DNA from: Chloroflexota bacterium
Lineage (GTDB): Bacteria; Chloroflexota; Anaerolineae; Aggregatilineales; Phototrophicaceae
Direction: 5' to 3'
Assembly (NCBI GenBank): GCA_011525385.1
Contig: WTGF01000128.1
Location: 1-64,000 of the forward strand
Length of the DNA: 64,000 bases
The position numbers and the translations under genes are program-made. Below, in pieces: positions 1-7,276 of this stretch (position 1 is its first letter; each line of letters opens with the position of its first letter). A model generated the notes under the pieces. That model was given only the letters and a program-made list of their open reading frames with translations, was not told the origin of the DNA and ran no database searches.

Positions 1-381
1 CCCTTTATGGGAGAGGGGCTTGGGGTGAGGGTCTAGGCAGTTCTTCAACAGACTCCAATGGGTCGCCCCTACGACTCACCTTGATGGTGTGGTCCAGCCG
101 CGGGGTCAACCGTAGAATACCTCGCATGCCCGCCATTCGGCCATCGTCTTGCTGAATTGAGTACATAGGAGTTGCAGATGCACGAATTTTTTCGCCACCG
201 CCGCGAGATTTGGGCATAACCTAGTGCATTTCCCCGACTCTGAAGGCAAATTGCGTGTCGCAGCTGACGCATATCCCCCATGCTCATGCAATAGAGAAGA
301 CCGGCTATTTTGTGAGGGCGCGACATTCCTAAAACTTCTTCGCCGGTTACGCGCCAAGCGGATTTTAACGCAAAAATTACA
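1..381. other. Intergenic stretch, no supported gene
   Basis: No convincing gene. The first 35 bases carry a purine-rich GGGAGAGGGG-type repeat end, and GGTCGCCCCTAC near base 61 is a half copy of the GGGCGACC palindrome family seen elsewhere in the window. The 70-aa minus-strand ORF here runs through both repeats and has no recognisable domain, so I do not call it. Confidence 0.5.
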
Positions 382-1491
382 TCAGTTTCGTTTGCTTTCA
401 AGTAATTCTAATACATACGCGCTGATCCACCCCACAGCCGCAACCAAATCCTCCAGCGCGACCGTCTCCTCGGTGGTATGCGCGTTTTCCAGCACGACGC
501 CGATCAAAGCCAGGCAGCGGGTGTTCAAACTGAGCAGCATATCATCGCTGCGCGAGACGTAGCCGTAATTGAGCTTGACCGTGCCGGGCCGCGCTTGATT
601 GACCTCCTCCGCCAGGTCCGTCGCCAGCGCCTGATAATCGAGCGGGACGACCGAGCCGCGTCCATAACCGGAAACAAAAGCATGGGACGCGCCGATGCCG
701 GGCGCATGACCGGTCGACTCATCGACATTGTGGGCGTCGATATTGATGAAACCCAGGCGCGGCGCCGGCAGGGCATGGGCCAGTCGCGACGCGCCCTGCC
801 CGAAGAGACCGTCGGGCGGTCCTTCTTCTTGGTCGGTGAATGCGAAAATGACCTTGTGGCCTCGCGCGGCAAGCTGATCGGAGAAGGCGCTCAGCGCCCG
901 CGCCGAGAGCAGCCCAATAAGGACGCCTGTGGCGTTATCCAGTCCCGTGCCGATGATTCGTCCCTCGACGAGGCGCGGTTCCGCAGCCATCAAGACCGTG
1001 TCGCCCCATGCCAGTGAGCCGCTTTCGACATCGAAGCGGATCTGCCGCTGGCCATCGACCTCGTTGAATTGCAATTCTCCCTCGGCGGCGGTCTCTATGC
1101 GCCCGGCCAGGTAACGGAGGGCGATGGCGCGGCAGCGATACTGCGGATGCGGAACCCGTATCGCGCAGAGCGGATACAGCGTAGCATCAGCCAGATTCAA
1201 GACGCGAAAGGAGGGACGGTCCATGTGCGCTGTGATGAGCAAATCGGCTGCCGCGGATGCCGCGCCGACTTCAATTGCCAGAGCCCCCGTCGCTCGGATG
1301 CGCGGGTCCGCCGAAAGCGACAATCCCGATTCAGCAGCGATAGCGCCGATGATATCGCCGACCGCGCCGGGCAGGGAGGCGCCGCTGTTGGGCGCGGGGG
1401 CCGCCAGGAGACGCCTCAAATAGCCGTATATCGCATCGGCGGAATAGACCGGATCCTTGCTTATCCGAGTTATCAAGTTGTCGACGGTCAT
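382..1491 (-). CDS. M42-family-like metallopeptidase
   Basis: Probable cytoplasmic di-metal aminopeptidase or deacylase of the M42 (glutamyl aminopeptidase/cellulase M) type. The metal-site motifs appear in family order: a first histidine in ITAHMDRPSF, a bridging aspartate in GTGLDNATGV, the catalytic glutamate pair in TDQEEGPPD, an aspartate in NIDAHN and a last histidine in AHTTEET. At 369 aa it is close to the usual 340-370. There is no signal peptide. The ATG lies 11 bases after the stop of the upstream nucleoside hydrolase, so the two are probably co-transcribed. The substrate cannot be read from the sequence; a role in processing a nucleoside or peptidyl conjugate is only suggested by the neighbour. 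Confidence 0.75.
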   Translation of the reverse strand: MTVDNLITRISKDPVYSADAIYGYLRRLLAAPAPNSGASLPGAVGDIIGAIAAESGLSLSADPRIRATGALAIEVGAASAAADLLITAHMDRPSFRVLNLADATLYPLCAIRVPHPQYRCRAIALRYLAGRIETAAEGELQFNEVDGQRQIRFDVESGSLAWGDTVLMAAEPRLVEGRIIGTGLDNATGVLIGLLSARALSAFSDQLAARGHKVIFAFTDQEEGPPDGLFGQGASRLAHALPAPRLGFINIDAHNVDESTGHAPGIGASHAFVSGYGRGSVVPLDYQALATDLAEEVNQARPGTVKLNYGYVSRSDDMLLSLNTRCLALIGVVLENAHTTEETVALEDLVAAVGWISAYVLELLESKRN

Positions 1492-1502
1492 TGCAGCACC
1501 AG

Positions 1503-2435
1503 TCAGGACCCCGAGAGCGCCTTGACGAACATCGCGTGTACGCCATCGGTATCCAGCGCCTGAACAACGTGGACATTGGGCGCGTTTCCGCTCATGTGGT
1601 TGTAATCAATGACCGTTTGCCCGCGCGTATGCTGGCCGTTCAATTCGACGGTGACGAAGCACTTTTGACTCTGTCGTATTAATTCCGGTTGCAGGGTGAC
1701 GGCCATCGCCAATGGATCCGGCAGCAAGTAAGCCGGTCGACTGTAAGTATGCTGCAGGCGCTGGGCCGTTTTGCCGGAGATCTTGTCGAAGAAGCGCCCG
1801 TTGACCGTGTCGATGGCGCAAAGCGCGTTGAACTTGTCCCAGGTAAATCCATGCGCCAGCGTCGTCTCCCAACTGAGCATGGTGGCGTCGTCGAAGGCGG
1901 CCAGCGTGATGAAAGCCGCTTCGGGATCTGTGTAGATATTGTATTCGGCGGTCAGGTTGGGCGTATTGCCATGGGCCGCGATCGTGCCGCCCATGAAGAC
2001 AAATTGCTTGATGCGTGCCGGAAACTCCGGATCGAGGCGGATAGCGGCGGCCAGGTTGGTCAGTGGACCCAGCGCGATCAAGGTCAGTTCGCCCTCGTAT
2101 TGGCGCGACAGCCGCAATAGGGCCAGAACCGCATGCTCGTCCTCGATCGAGCGCGTCAATGTCGGGCGGTCGCGGAAGTCACCCAAGCCATCGCCGCCGT
2201 GGAACTCGGCCGCGTCTTCCCAGGGCTGGATCAGGGGACGGTCGATGCCGGCGTATACCGGCGCGTCCTTCTGCATGATTTCGAGGATGGTCAGCACGTT
2301 GGGATTGACCTGGCGGATATGCACATTGCCAGTCAAGGTGGTGATGGCCAGCAGGTCGACATCGGGGTGGGTCAGCGCCAACATGATCGCTTGCGCGTCG
2401 TCGACGCCGGCGTCCGTATCAATGATCAGTTTCAT
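1503..2435 (-). CDS. Inosine/uridine-preferring nucleoside hydrolase family protein
   Basis: N-ribohydrolase cleaving the glycosidic bond of ribonucleosides to base plus ribose. The N-terminal calcium-binding signature reads DTDAGVDDAQAI, and the later FMGGT and EYNIYTDPEAA segments match the fold. I start at the ATG at 2435, not the upstream TTG of the ORF track, because AAAGGGAAG sits at ribosome-binding distance and the protein then begins MKLIIDTD as family members do. A TTGACC box lies about 50 bases upstream on the minus strand, with a poor -10. It leads a two-gene unit with the M42-like peptidase. A second nucleoside hydrolase lies at 15.05 kb, only distantly similar over the conserved motifs. 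Confidence 0.9.
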   Translation of the reverse strand: MKLIIDTDAGVDDAQAIMLALTHPDVDLLAITTLTGNVHIRQVNPNVLTILEIMQKDAPVYAGIDRPLIQPWEDAAEFHGGDGLGDFRDRPTLTRSIEDEHAVLALLRLSRQYEGELTLIALGPLTNLAAAIRLDPEFPARIKQFVFMGGTIAAHGNTPNLTAEYNIYTDPEAAFITLAAFDDATMLSWETTLAHGFTWDKFNALCAIDTVNGRFFDKISGKTAQRLQHTYSRPAYLLPDPLAMAVTLQPELIRQSQKCFVTVELNGQHTRGQTVIDYNHMSGNAPNVHVVQALDTDGVHAMFVKALSGS

Positions 2436-2840
2436 ATTAATTTGCTTCCCTTTCGGCAAATATTTCCACCTTAATATAGCACGGTCAAGTCGCCTGCCAT
2501 ATAAACATCGACCGAAACAAATCCATCAACAAGTGATCCGGCATGCAAACTTGGATAATTTGTATAAGTAAAATCCGATTTTATATGTGCAAAATATATA
2601 AAATATTCTTGACTTATGAAAAATTTGCCTTTCTAATGAGAGTGATGATGTTCATTGGATTCAGAATCACAGCCGCTCGGCGCGTAACCGGCGAATTTGG
2701 GCTACCGCGCTCACAGAAAATAATACACCTGCTCGGCTACCGCAGATCGTGGTTTATTAAAAAAGAGGGTTTAGCGCCTGTTTTCTCAATCGAGATCAGC
2801 AACAGATGTGAAGACGAACTGGATTGAAGGGGAGGAAGAG

Positions 2841-2942
2841 ATGTTTGGGGATAATCTGGTTATCGCGTTTGTCGTGGCGGTAAATGTGCTTTTGATTACC
2901 GCATGGGTGTACCTGTATCGCGATTGGTGCGAAAGTTCCTGA
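2841..2942 (+). CDS. Putative 33-aa single-span membrane protein
   Basis: Too short for the ORF track. The ATG follows the strong ribosome-binding sequence GGGGAGGAAGAG and opens a 33-codon frame ending in TGA. The product has a short acidic N-terminus (MFGDN), one hydrophobic span of about 20 residues (LVIAFVVAVNVLLITAW) and a short charged tail with a cysteine. This resembles the small membrane proteins that assist transporters or oxidases, but I do not recognise the family. It lies alone between the nucleoside hydrolase promoter region and a terminator-bearing hairpin region. The case rests on the ribosome-binding site and the clean transmembrane pattern. Confidence 0.45.
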   Translation: MFGDNLVIAFVVAVNVLLITAWVYLYRDWCESS

Positions 2943-3059
2943 CTTCATATACTGGGGGATAATTGCTCTTTTTAATCCCCTTCGCGCTCGGATTGCGATG
3001 TTCCTATTCTTCAGCAATCGTAAAAGGCGCAGGTACGGTTGATGATGTTCAAATCGGAC

Positions 3060-3094
3060 GGGGCTTGCTCCATAACTGGCATTGAGTGAGCCCC
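3060..3094 (+). ncRNA. Structured element, possible small RNA 3' part
   Basis: GGGGCT-TG-CTC and GAG-TG-AGCCCC form a stem of nine pairs interrupted by a symmetric internal loop, capped by a 13-nt loop, 11 bases before an intrinsic terminator. A hairpin followed by a terminator, with no convincing ORF just upstream, fits a short untranslated RNA or the 3' UTR of the microprotein transcript. It matches no RNA family I can name (no SRP, 6S or tmRNA signatures). Confidence 0.3.
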
Positions 3095-3105
3095 GCTATC
3101 GGATA

Positions 3106-3132
3106 GCCCGCCCGAAAAGGCGGGCTTTTTTA
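3106..3132 (+). terminator. Intrinsic terminator
   Basis: GCCCGCC / GGCGGGC perfect 7-bp stem with a CGAAAA loop, followed by a T-rich run (TTTTTTATT). It is oriented for transcripts on the plus strand from the microprotein/hairpin region and isolates them from the BMP operon promoter downstream. Confidence 0.8.
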
Positions 3133-3168
3133 TTGTATGCTCCTGCTAGCGCGCGAATCCTCCGGGCG

Positions 3169-3420
3169 GGGCAATTGCATCAGATTGTTTTTTCACCACC
3201 GAGGACACCGAGAGCACCGAGTTTAGGATCGTTTGTCGACTTTCCCGCTAATTCCGTCACTTGAATACGGCGAAGTCGCCAGCGAAACTTCATCTGTGGC
3301 TGAAAAGCGGGCCTGAAATATGATATGAGCTATGAACTTTGCTTTTCTCGGTGCCCTCGGTGGTTAATGATCGGTCCAATTTCGTACCATGTCAGTCGCC
3401 TCAATTTGATGCAATTGCCC
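3169..3420. repeat. MITE-like element, copy 1
   Basis: A 252-bp non-coding block bounded by near-perfect 19-bp inverted ends (GGGCAATTGCATCAGATTG on the left; the right end is its complement with one mismatch). Just inside are inner arms CACCACCGAGGACACCGAG and CTCGGTGCCCTCGGTGGT. ATCCTCCGGGCGGG occurs as a direct repeat at both flanks (3157-3170 and 3423-3436). A related element lies at 35227-35489 with shared end and internal sequence (ACTTCATCTGT, GCCCTCGGTGGTTAA, AGTCGCC). No transposase is encoded, so it would be non-autonomous. Confidence 0.7.
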
Positions 3421-3439
3421 TTATCCTCCGGGCGGGATT

Positions 3440-3469
3440 TTGCCCATTCCGAAGAAAAGCGGGTATAAT
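3440..3469 (+). promoter_or_regulatory. Sigma-70-type promoter of the BMP importer operon
   Basis: TTGCCC (3440-3445) and a consensus TATAAT (3464-3469) are separated by 18 bp, about 50 bases upstream of the binding-protein ATG, which itself has the ribosome-binding site AGAGGAGG. The -35 box begins four bases after the right-hand flank of the MITE-like element, so the element abuts the promoter. Confidence 0.7.
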
Positions 3470-3519
3470 AGCCCAATCAGAATGCATCTGATCAAACCAA
3501 GTTTTAGAGGAGGAATCAA

Positions 3520-4668
3520 ATGAGGAAGCTTAGTTTTCTGCTAGTTGTTCTGCTCGTGTTCCTGACGGCGTTCAGCGCCTTCGCCCAGGACGAGGCGCTG
3601 CGCGTCGTTTCCGTAATTAACGGGACGCTCGGCGACAAGTCCTTCTTCGATAGCGCCCAGCGTGGTATGGACGCTATTGCCGATGAATACGATATCGAGA
3701 CCGATACGGTCGAACTCGGCATTGATCCCGCCAATTGGGAATCGGGCTTGCTGGATGTCATGTCCGATACCGATTCTTACGACATTTTGATCGCCGGCAC
3801 CTGGCAGATGGTTGGTTTCATGGCGGCCAACGCCCACAACTATCCCGACAAGTACTTCATGTTTTACGATGCCGGCATGCCCTATGACGATGCGGAAACC
3901 TGCGTCGATGCCTGTGCCAATGTCTACTCAATGACTTACGCGCAGAATCAAGGTTCATTCCTGGCTGGCGTTTACGCAGCTGCCATCACCATGAGCGGGA
4001 TCGAAGGCACCAATGACGCTCCGACAATCGGCGCCGTCGGCGGGCAGCAGATTCCGGTCATTGACGACTTCATCGTCGGTTACGAGCAGGGCGCTTGCCT
4101 GGTAAATCCGGAGACCGTGAGTATCGTGCAATACGCCGGTAGTTGGAACGACCCGGCCCGCGGCAAGGAAATCACCCTGGCTATGTACGAGCAGGGCGCT
4201 GATATCGTCTTCCAGATCGCCGGCGGCACCGGCGTCGGCGTCTTTGAAGCGGCGCACGAACAAGAGCGTTACGCCATCGGCGTCGACTCCGACCAGGCCG
4301 TGATCGTGGCCGAGACCGACCCCGACCAAGCCGAGCGCATCTTGACCAGCATGCTCAAGAATGTCGACAACTCGATCTTCCGCGCTGTCACCCTGCACCT
4401 CGACGGCGAATTGCCCTATGGCTCGGTTGAGAACCTGGGTATTCCCGAAGGCGGCGTGGGCTTGGCCAAGAACGACTTCTACGACATGGCCACGTCCGAC
4501 GACATCAAAGCTATGGTGGAAGCGGCCGAAGCCGCCGTCGTCAATGGCGATATCGAAGTTCAGACGGTCTTCACCAGCGAGGACATGATGGCTGCGGTTG
4601 GAACGGCTTGCGCCGATATGCCCAGCGCCGATATGAGCATGGACGACATGATGATGGACGATATGTAG
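3520..4668 (+). CDS. BMP-family (nucleoside-type) ABC substrate-binding protein
   Basis: Extracytoplasmic solute receptor of the BMP/PnrA/Med family, typically for purine nucleosides. A signal peptide occupies about residues 1-22 (hydrophobic LLVVLLVFLTAFSAFA) with the mature end beginning QDEALRVV; there is no lipobox cysteine, unlike most BMP lipoproteins. The mature part follows the family pattern, with an NGTLGDKSFFDSAQRG N-lobe start and an IAGGTGVGVFEAA segment. The C-terminus is an unusual Met/Asp-rich tail (MSMDDMMMDDM). AGAGGAGG precedes the ATG. It is the first gene of the importer operon but is cut off from the ATPase and permease genes by 2.6 kb holding a small gene and a restriction-modification pair. 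Nucleoside specificity is inferred from the family and from the salvage enzymes downstream. Confidence 0.9.
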   Translation: MRKLSFLLVVLLVFLTAFSAFAQDEALRVVSVINGTLGDKSFFDSAQRGMDAIADEYDIETDTVELGIDPANWESGLLDVMSDTDSYDILIAGTWQMVGFMAANAHNYPDKYFMFYDAGMPYDDAETCVDACANVYSMTYAQNQGSFLAGVYAAAITMSGIEGTNDAPTIGAVGGQQIPVIDDFIVGYEQGACLVNPETVSIVQYAGSWNDPARGKEITLAMYEQGADIVFQIAGGTGVGVFEAAHEQERYAIGVDSDQAVIVAETDPDQAERILTSMLKNVDNSIFRAVTLHLDGELPYGSVENLGIPEGGVGLAKNDFYDMATSDDIKAMVEAAEAAVVNGDIEVQTVFTSEDMMAAVGTACADMPSADMSMDDMMMDDM

Positions 4669-4688
4669 ATTTCGTCCTCGATTTTCAG

Positions 4689-4709
4689 CCCCCTCCCGAG
4701 GGGAGGGGG
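4689..4709. repeat. CCCCCTCCC hairpin repeat
   Basis: CCCCCTCCC / GGGAGGGGG is a perfect 9-bp stem with a GAG loop, 20 bases after the binding-protein stop. There is no T-run, so it is not a standard terminator, but it could limit read-through or protect the upstream mRNA. Relatives occur at 12.58, 17.77 and 32.23-32.30 kb. Confidence 0.6.
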
Positions 4710-4768
4710 TGGCTTCCCGTTGTTGAGGTGGACCCATTGGGACGTCCGTAAGTGAAAAGGTAGCTTTG

Positions 4769-5008
4769 ATGTCTAAACCTTTAGAGGAAGAATACGACTA
4801 TTATCTCGATATCCGTGAGGAACTGGCGCGGGAGCATAACGGGAAATACGTTGCGATAAAGGGTAAAGAAGTGCTGGGCATCTTCGACAATTACCGACAG
4901 GCGGCTGATGCCGTTTACGTCGAACACGAATACGGCACGGTGCTGATGCAAGAGCTTGGACGCGACTACGAGTATGTTCCTTCTGTGTTTGCAGTCTTGG
5001 AAGCCTAA
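4769..5008 (+). CDS. Small DUF5678-like protein
   Basis: A 79-aa soluble protein, starting at the ATG at 4769 (eight bases after AAAAGG) instead of the TTG one codon earlier. The core GKYVAIKGKEVLGIFDNYRQAADA matches the short conserved segment of DUF5678-type proteins, in which a beta-hairpin (kyVAIk.geVlG) is followed by a helix. Function is unknown; such proteins often sit beside restriction or toxin genes. It may belong to the restriction-modification insertion that follows or be an older resident. The glutamate- and tyrosine-rich N-terminus (LEEEYDYYLDIREEL) is predicted helical. Confidence 0.65.
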   Translation: MSKPLEEEYDYYLDIREELAREHNGKYVAIKGKEVLGIFDNYRQAADAVYVEHEYGTVLMQELGRDYEYVPSVFAVLEA

Positions 5009-5128
5009 CGTATTACTGACGCCAACGAGGCACAGCTTTACAATCAAGGCAAGGCTAACGTAATTCAAAGCAGACTCATCTCGTGACGTTACATCCTCTA
5101 ATAGGTCAGTTGGCGAGCGACACATTGT

Positions 5129-6172
5129 ATGAATAACGGCATCATCTACTCCCACCGAGTGAGAGAATTGGAATACCAAGTTATCTGTGGAGATAGCGAC
5201 GCGGAGCTTTGTATGCTGGCGCCTCGCTCTGTTGATTTGGTGATCACTTCGCCACCCTACTTTCAGCAACGAGAATACGGCTCAGAGGGTCTTGGAAACG
5301 AGGAAACGGTAGAACAGTATCTTGAAAGCATCGTGACTACTTTCGCGAAAGTCGCGCGTGTCCTGAAGCCGACGGGAAACATTGTCTATAACATGGGCGA
5401 CAAGATCATTGACGGGAGCCTGCAACTCATTCCATATCAATTTGCTCTAAAAGTACTCGCTGAATTTAATTTGCGGCTGGTAAATGACATTACATGGGTC
5501 AAGTCCAATCCAACGCCACATCAGTTTTCTCGCAGGTTAATCTCAAGCACAGAACCGTTCTTTCATTTTGCGCTTGGTCGAGATTACTACTACAACAGAA
5601 AGGCGTTTCAGCGTGCCGACCGTAAACGGCCTTCAAAACCAACAAAAAAACTTGGGGCGAAGTATCGGGAGCTAATCGAATCTTCATCACTAAGTCAGAG
5701 CGAGAAGGATGGAGCGCATCGAGCTTTAGACGAAGTTATCGACGACGTGCGAAAGGGTAGAATTCATAGTTTTAGGATGAAGATTCGCGGAATTCACGCT
5801 CCCGCGTATGGTGGGCAGGAGGGCGGCAGAAAAATGCGAATTGAACGATATGGGTTTACCATCATTCGCATCACCGGCGAACCATTGAAACGAGACGTTA
5901 TTGAGAATCCGGTTGAGAGTTTGCCCGGCAACGATCATCCTGCCGTTTTTCCCGTCAAAGTCATTAGGGAGTTGATTCGGTTGCTGTGTCCCGAAGGTGG
6001 AATGGTCTTGGATCCCTATCTGGGAAGCGGCTCGACGATGGTAGCGGCACTGCTTGAAGGTCGAAGCTGCGTCGGAATTGACATCAGCCGAGATTATTGC
6101 ATTGACGCGCAAGAGCGTGTACGGGACGCCTTGGGCGAGTTGAGCGTGCCGGCAATGGAGAGACTTTTGTGA
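5129..6172 (+). CDS. Type II DNA methyltransferase (beta class, N4-C/N6-A)
   Basis: Modification enzyme of a restriction-modification pair. The catalytic motif SPPY (VDLVITSPPYFQQREYG, residues about 35-50) precedes the S-adenosylmethionine site DPYLGSGSTMVAALLEGR near residue 295, the order that defines beta-class amino-methyltransferases. SPPY is typical of N4-cytosine enzymes but also occurs in N6-adenine ones, so the modified base is not settled. The middle region (residues about 150-250) is the likely target-recognition part. The start at 5129 is supported by alignment of the N-terminal strand with the VICGDSDAEL segment. The stop overlaps the GTG start of the endonuclease (GTGA), indicating translational coupling. 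The gene looks visibly more AT-rich than its neighbours, consistent with lateral transfer. Confidence 0.9.
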   Translation: MNNGIIYSHRVRELEYQVICGDSDAELCMLAPRSVDLVITSPPYFQQREYGSEGLGNEETVEQYLESIVTTFAKVARVLKPTGNIVYNMGDKIIDGSLQLIPYQFALKVLAEFNLRLVNDITWVKSNPTPHQFSRRLISSTEPFFHFALGRDYYYNRKAFQRADRKRPSKPTKKLGAKYRELIESSSLSQSEKDGAHRALDEVIDDVRKGRIHSFRMKIRGIHAPAYGGQEGGRKMRIERYGFTIIRITGEPLKRDVIENPVESLPGNDHPAVFPVKVIRELIRLLCPEGGMVLDPYLGSGSTMVAALLEGRSCVGIDISRDYCIDAQERVRDALGELSVPAMERLL

Positions 6173-7275
6173 CACAGGACGATTGGAGCCGGAAGCTTTT
6201 AGAGGAAATCTGTCAGAAAGCCGTGGATTCTTATGAAAATGATATCCCCGTGCCGGGGATTTCTGATGTGGAAGAGATTCATCTTTCGACTGTCATACAG
6301 AATCAAGAGAATAGAAAGGGAGCAATCGCAGTATTCGCAACTTTACTCGTAAAGAAAGTGCAATGTCCTAGTCAGGATATTCGCCTACACCGGGCGGAAT
6401 TCGAAAGTGGGTTTAATGCCCGAGGGTTTGACACGGATTATGTAACGCCATTCTTACGATCAAAGCAGTTTCCGGCAATGAGCGAGTCTGGTTGGTTGAC
6501 TCGATCCTTTGAGCAGCCGCATCCGTACTACATGGACTATCCCGGCAAGATCACGCCGAAGCCTCTCAAGACGGCATTTTTGAGCTTGGTTGACATTGTG
6601 CAGAATACCGGTAGCAACAAAGCGGAATCATTCCTACTTAGATTGTTCATCGGGCTGGTTGAATCAAGAGACAAAAACACGAATCTAAAGCTTGCGCGTC
6701 CGGTAAAGTTATCCATTGCGGAACTTGTGGGGAGGGTGAAGCAACACCATGATGTGAAAAAGGCAGGTGCGGCGAGATTGCCGGTATTGGCTATTCACGC
6801 TATATTGACTGTTCTTGCCAGAGAGACGGATCGATACCGCGACTGCGAACTTCTGCCACTCGAGGCGCATACTACTGCAGATGCGCGATCCAAACTTACG
6901 GGCGACATCAATGTATTGGATAACAGTGGTACACTGTTTGAAGGCTATGAGATTAAGCACAATGTACAGATTACCTCAGAACTGATACAGACTTCCTTTG
7001 AAAAACTAAAGACTACGCCTGTCAAGGTATTCTATATACTTACGACCTATAACCATAAAGACTACGACGAGTTTGTACCAGAAATTGATCACATCGCGCG
7101 GTCACACGGCTGTCAACTTATTGTCAACGGCGTCGATCGTACATTGCTTTACTATTTGCGCCTTATCGGTGATACACGTTCTTTCATTGACGAATACGTT
7201 TCTCACTTGGAAAAGGACGAAGCAATAACGTTTGAGCTCAAGGAAAAGTGGAATCAGATCGTCTCGAGCAATTAA
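6169..7275 (+). CDS. Type II restriction endonuclease, SacI-family-like
   Basis: Probable cognate endonuclease of the upstream methyltransferase, started by GTG inside the methyltransferase stop. Near residues 240-260 it has a PD-(D/E)xK-type core: GDINVLDN supplies the acidic residue and YEIKH supplies the ExK pair. Surrounding segments (SRDKNTNLKLARPVKLSIAEL, RLPVLAIHAILTVL, LLPLEAHTTADARSKLTGDI, KLKTTPVKVFYILTT) recall the SacI family, whose known target is GAGCTC; that assignment is from memory and unverified. At 368 aa it looks intact. Its stop codon is one base before the ATG of the importer ATPase, so ATPase translation probably depends on ribosomes finishing this gene. Confidence 0.75.
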   Translation: MTQDDWSRKLLEEICQKAVDSYENDIPVPGISDVEEIHLSTVIQNQENRKGAIAVFATLLVKKVQCPSQDIRLHRAEFESGFNARGFDTDYVTPFLRSKQFPAMSESGWLTRSFEQPHPYYMDYPGKITPKPLKTAFLSLVDIVQNTGSNKAESFLLRLFIGLVESRDKNTNLKLARPVKLSIAELVGRVKQHHDVKKAGAARLPVLAIHAILTVLARETDRYRDCELLPLEAHTTADARSKLTGDINVLDNSGTLFEGYEIKHNVQITSELIQTSFEKLKTTPVKVFYILTTYNHKDYDEFVPEIDHIARSHGCQLIVNGVDRTLLYYLRLIGDTRSFIDEYVSHLEKDEAITFELKEKWNQIVSSN

Positions 7276-7276
7276 C

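Noticed and set aside
5-217. 70-aa minus-strand ORF at the left edge
   Set aside because: It runs through two dispersed repeat fragments and has no domain or ribosome-binding support.
2543-2827. 94-aa plus-strand ORF
   Set aside because: No ribosome-binding site, no domain and AT-rich non-coding character; the supported gene nearby is the 33-aa frame at 2841.
3106-3132. tRNA-like or SRP RNA gene around the terminator at 3.1 kb
   Set aside because: No cloverleaf, anticodon stem or SRP GGAAG signature could be found; only a hairpin and terminator are supported.
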